From: Chitinophagales bacterium
GTDB lineage: Bacteria; Bacteroidota; Bacteroidia; Chitinophagales; JADIYW01
Reading direction: 5' to 3'
DNA: 64,000 nucleotides
Assembly: GCA_023957245.1 (NCBI GenBank)
Contig: JAMLHJ010000003.1
Coordinates: 62,001-126,000 of the forward strand
Position 1 is the stretch's first letter. Each line of letters opens with the position of its first letter. This document shows positions 61,457-64,000 of this stretch, one piece after another. Made by a program: the position numbers and the translations under genes. A model generated the notes under the pieces. The model searched no databases. It was not told where the DNA came from and saw only the letters and a list, made by a program, of their open reading frames with translations.

Positions 61457-62359
61457 TTAAACTAAAAGTCCTATCCCAAATAAGATACTAAATATAAGTG
61501 TACTGATAGCCAATTTTTTGAGTTCTGGGTCTAATAGTGCAGGGTTTTCGTTTTTTAAAACTATCATAATACTTCTTACTAAACCTATCAGTGAAATGAG
61601 ATATATCCATTTCCAAGAAGAGTTGCCATTAAAGGAAGTATAAATAATAGCACAGATTATCCCTAAAGATATAATTGTTGCATGATAAATTTTTGCAGTT
61701 TGAACGCCATATTTTACTACTAAAGTGTTTTTTCCAAATGATTTATCATTTTCTCTGTCTCTGAGATTGTTGAGGTTAAGAACTCCAGCACTGAAAAATC
61801 CGATAGACATAGCAGGTAGTATTTCTGCGAGAGTAATATGTTGAGTATGTAGAAAATAAGTTCCTAAAACACCTACCCAGCCGAAGAATAAAAATACAGC
61901 AATGTCGCCCCAGCCTGAATATCCATAAGGATTTTTCCCCATTGTATATTTAATGGCAGCCCATATTGCAACGAGTCCGATAAGGAGCATTACTAGTGCA
62001 TCTTTCAATTGTAAGCCTTTAGTGCCGACAATCAGAAGTAATAGTCCTGATATGAGAGATAATAGACTAAAGAGAATGACTGCAATTTTTATTTCTTTCA
62101 ATGAGATTTTTCCAGATTGCAAGCTTCTTTGGGGCCCGACTCTATTATGATTATCCACTCCGCTGACAGCATCTCCGTAATCATTTGCTAGATTGCTCAA
62201 AATCTGTAAAAACAGTGTGGTTAATACAGCGCCAATCAACACAGACCATTGGAATGAGTTGTGATATTTAGCTAGAAAGCTTCCTAGTAATATTGAAGAT
62301 AAGGATAATGGTAGTGTCCGCAATCGAAATGCTTCCAACCATGCAGATGCAGATGCCAT
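61457..62359 (-). CDS. menA: 1,4-dihydroxy-2-naphthoate prenyltransferase
   Basis: This 300-residue inner-membrane UbiA-family enzyme attaches the polyprenyl tail to DHNA to give demethylmenaquinone. It has eight or nine membrane helices and the Asp-rich metal motif NLANDYGDAVSGVDNHNRVG near residue 55, with the second motif region NLRDRENDKSFGKNTL near residue 195. The start MASASAWLEAFRLRTLPLSLSS is typical MenA. It sits between menB (9 bases upstream) and menC (11 bases downstream). Confidence 0.95.
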   Translation of the reverse strand: MASASAWLEAFRLRTLPLSLSSILLGSFLAKYHNSFQWSVLIGAVLTTLFLQILSNLANDYGDAVSGVDNHNRVGPQRSLQSGKISLKEIKIAVILFSLLSLISGLLLLIVGTKGLQLKDALVMLLIGLVAIWAAIKYTMGKNPYGYSGWGDIAVFLFFGWVGVLGTYFLHTQHITLAEILPAMSIGFFSAGVLNLNNLRDRENDKSFGKNTLVVKYGVQTAKIYHATIISLGIICAIIYTSFNGNSSWKWIYLISLIGLVRSIMIVLKNENPALLDPELKKLAISTLIFSILFGIGLLV

Positions 62360-62368
62360 TTTTAAATT

Positions 62369-63211
62369 TTATGGAAATTTAGGGTATTTGTCAAATTCTG
62401 GATCTCTTTTTTCCAGAAAAGCATTTCTTCCTTCTTCAGCTTCTTCAGTGGTGTATATCAATCGAGTAGCTTCTCCAGCATAAACTTGCTGACCCACTAA
62501 TCCATCATCAATCAAATTGAAAGCAAATTTGCTCATTTTTATTGCTGTTGGACTTTTGCTTAAAATCTCTTGTGCCCATTGATACGCCGTTTCTTCCAAT
62601 TCTTCATGAGGAACAACAGCATTGACCATGCCCATATCATAAGCTTCTTGAGCAGAATAAGAACGACCTAAAAAGAAGATTTCTCTAGCTCTTTTCTGTC
62701 CAACTTGTCTAGCAAGATATGCCGAACCAAATCCTCCATCTACACTAGCTACGTTGACATCTGTCTGTTTGAAAATAGCATGTTCTTTGCTCGCTAATGT
62801 GAGGTCGCAAACAACGTGAAGGCTATGTCCTCCACCTACTGCCCAACCAGGAACGACGGCGATAACAACTTTGTTCATGAATCTTATTTGTCGTTGAACA
62901 TCTAAGATATTAAAGCGATTGATGCCGTCTAAGCCTTTGTATCCAGTTTTGGAACGTACTCTTTGGTCACCACCCGAACAGAATGCCCATCCTCCATCTT
63001 TTTGTGAAGGACCTTCTGCACTGATAAGAACAACACCTATTTCTTGTGATTCGTGGGCAATGATTAAGGCTTCTAGGAGTTCAGAAACAGTTTCTGGTCT
63101 AAAAGCATTACGAACTTCTGGTCTGTTAAATGCTATTCTTGCAACACCATTGCGTTGCCTGAAAGTGATATCTTGATATGCTTTAATGGTTTTCCATTCT
63201 GTATGACTCAT
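62369..63211 (-). CDS. menB: 1,4-dihydroxy-2-naphthoyl-CoA synthase
   Basis: This 280-residue crotonase-fold enzyme closes the second ring of menaquinone. Landmarks are RIAFNRPEVRNAFRP, FCSGGDQRVR (the MenB-specific oxyanion and acidic loop), PGWAVGGGHSLHVVCDLTLAS and the MenB-type TDVNVASVDGGFGSAYLARQVG. The length and GGDQR motif separate it from ordinary enoyl-CoA hydratases. It is 2 bases after menD, so the two are translated as a pair. Confidence 0.96.
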   Translation of the reverse strand: MSHTEWKTIKAYQDITFRQRNGVARIAFNRPEVRNAFRPETVSELLEALIIAHESQEIGVVLISAEGPSQKDGGWAFCSGGDQRVRSKTGYKGLDGINRFNILDVQRQIRFMNKVVIAVVPGWAVGGGHSLHVVCDLTLASKEHAIFKQTDVNVASVDGGFGSAYLARQVGQKRAREIFFLGRSYSAQEAYDMGMVNAVVPHEELEETAYQWAQEILSKSPTAIKMSKFAFNLIDDGLVGQQVYAGEATRLIYTTEEAEEGRNAFLEKRDPEFDKYPKFP

Positions 63212-63213
63212 GG

Positions 63214-64000
63214 CTATGATTTATTTTTTAAATAATTCCAATACTGCTCTAAAACTAAAGGATTTTTCTCTGCATCTGTAAATATTTCCAATATTGTTCT
63301 TTGAGTTTTTTGTTGAAAAAATATTTCTAATATTTCGAGAAGTGATTTTTCATCTTTGGCAGACAAATAATTCCACTGATAATGTTCTGCTATTTTCTCA
63401 ACATTTGAATGCATAGAAGTTTCGAAAAAAGGTTTCATTTCTTTAACTTCTTTAGGCCCTGAAATGATACGGAAAATTCCACCACCTCCATTATTGATGA
63501 CGATAATTTTTAGATTTTTCAATGGAACTTCATTCCACAGTGCATTGATATCATAATGAAATGAAACATCTCCAGTAATGAGTAGAAAATCTTTTTCAGG
63601 ATAGCTTGAAGCTGCTCCAACAATCGTACTCGTGCAACCATCTATTCCGCTTGTTCCTCTATTGCACCACGTTTCTGATATATTTTTGTTGTCAAATAAT
63701 TGAGCATACCTGATAGGTGAGGAGTTGGAAAGATGCAAGCTAATATGAGATGGAATGGCTGATAAAATATGATGAAATACTTTAAAATCACTAAAATCGC
63801 TTGATGTTGCAAATTGCTGATGTAGGATTTGTAAGTTTTCTTTTTTCTGTAACCAAAGTTTTCTGTAATCTCCCTTTTTATTTTTGAGATGGGGAATGAA
63901 TTGCTTCAAGAAATCAATGGCATTGATAGAAATAGGATGTGTCAATGACTGATAAGTATTCATTAAAGCATCGTATTCGTCAATATTCCAATGGAAAGTA
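63214..64000 (-). CDS. menD: SEPHCHC synthase MenD, C-terminal part, cut by window end
   Basis: The frame stays open to the last base of the window on the minus strand, so the N-terminal half is outside; the ATG at 63963 is an internal Met, since the codons before it (NIDEYDAL) continue the frame without stop. The part present holds the TPP-binding domain: GTSGIDGCTSTIVGAASS, then ITGDVSFHYDINALWN, and NNGGGGIFRI. MenD is the thiamine-dependent first committed enzyme of menaquinone synthesis. It is the first men gene visible and lies 2 bases before menB. Confidence 0.88.
   Translation of the reverse strand, partial: TFHWNIDEYDALMNTYQSLTHPISINAIDFLKQFIPHLKNKKGDYRKLWLQKKENLQILHQQFATSSDFSDFKVFHHILSAIPSHISLHLSNSSPIRYAQLFDNKNISETWCNRGTSGIDGCTSTIVGAASSYPEKDFLLITGDVSFHYDINALWNEVPLKNLKIIVINNGGGGIFRIISGPKEVKEMKPFFETSMHSNVEKIAEHYQWNYLSAKDEKSLLEILEIFFQQKTQRTILEIFTDAEKNPLVLEQYWNYLKNKS

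Overview
The window is AT-rich (roughly one third G+C), densely coded DNA from the chromosome of a Bacteroidota bacterium. Four things point there. Two proteins end in type IX secretion sorting domains (28768-32931 and 40670-42892). Several promoters fit the Bacteroidota form TTTG-N19/20-TAnnTTTG, best seen upstream of rpsF. DUF3127 and PUR-like (DUF3276) proteins are present, which are typical of the phylum. The menaquinone pathway is the classical MenDBACE route. I cannot place the organism below phylum from sequence alone. No rRNA, tRNA or CRISPR array was recognised.

Layout. 1-6.1 kb holds a duplicated six-cysteine lipoprotein, a DUF3127 protein, an orphan type II thioesterase, a pirin/nitroreductase/degenerate-receiver operon, a PUR-like protein and an MsbA-like ABC exporter. 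6.1-8.9 kb is a divergent acyl-CoA reductase/ferredoxin pair split by a 1.2 kb insert carrying a BRO-type antirepressor-like gene, flanked by 120 bp direct repeats. 9-16 kb carries an RNA helicase, a DUF4412-like exported protein, a TauE-type permease, the two CoA-transferase subunits, an amidase and a YgjP-type metallopeptidase. 16-21.2 kb holds two long exported paralogues of unknown function with a shared His/Cys C-terminal domain. 21.4-22.5 kb is rpsF-rpsR-rplI, with an intact IS4-family element (22557-23889) just upstream of its promoter. 24-27.6 kb has a 60-residue HTH protein, ribH with a TPR protein, and recF with a DciA-like gene and trxA.

27.7-43.6 kb is mostly envelope and secretion: a lipoprotein gene broken by a 9-base homopolymer, a 1387-residue secreted protein, a cation/proton antiporter, an SMR exporter, an M16 protease, a PafA-type phosphatase and a VCBS-repeat secreted protein. 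43.6-48.3 kb has an AddB-like nuclease and a lemA/TPM cluster. 49.2-51.3 kb is a lipoprotein plus subtilase operon. 52.6-55.9 kb is hisG-hisD-hisC. 55.9-58.7 kb is a small redox/stress cluster (SDR, two AhpD-like, DinB, OsmC, DUF488). 59.3-64 kb is menE-menC-menA-menB-menD, with menD cut by the window end.

The long gene-free stretches at 48.3-49.2, 51.3-51.7 and 58.7-59.3 kb are copies of one modular repeat family. The observations most worth following up are the homopolymer-frameshifted lipoprotein at 27948-28599, the 120 bp duplication around the BRO cassette, the His/Cys exported paralogues, and the modular repeats. All functional calls come from reading motifs by eye; no database search was run.
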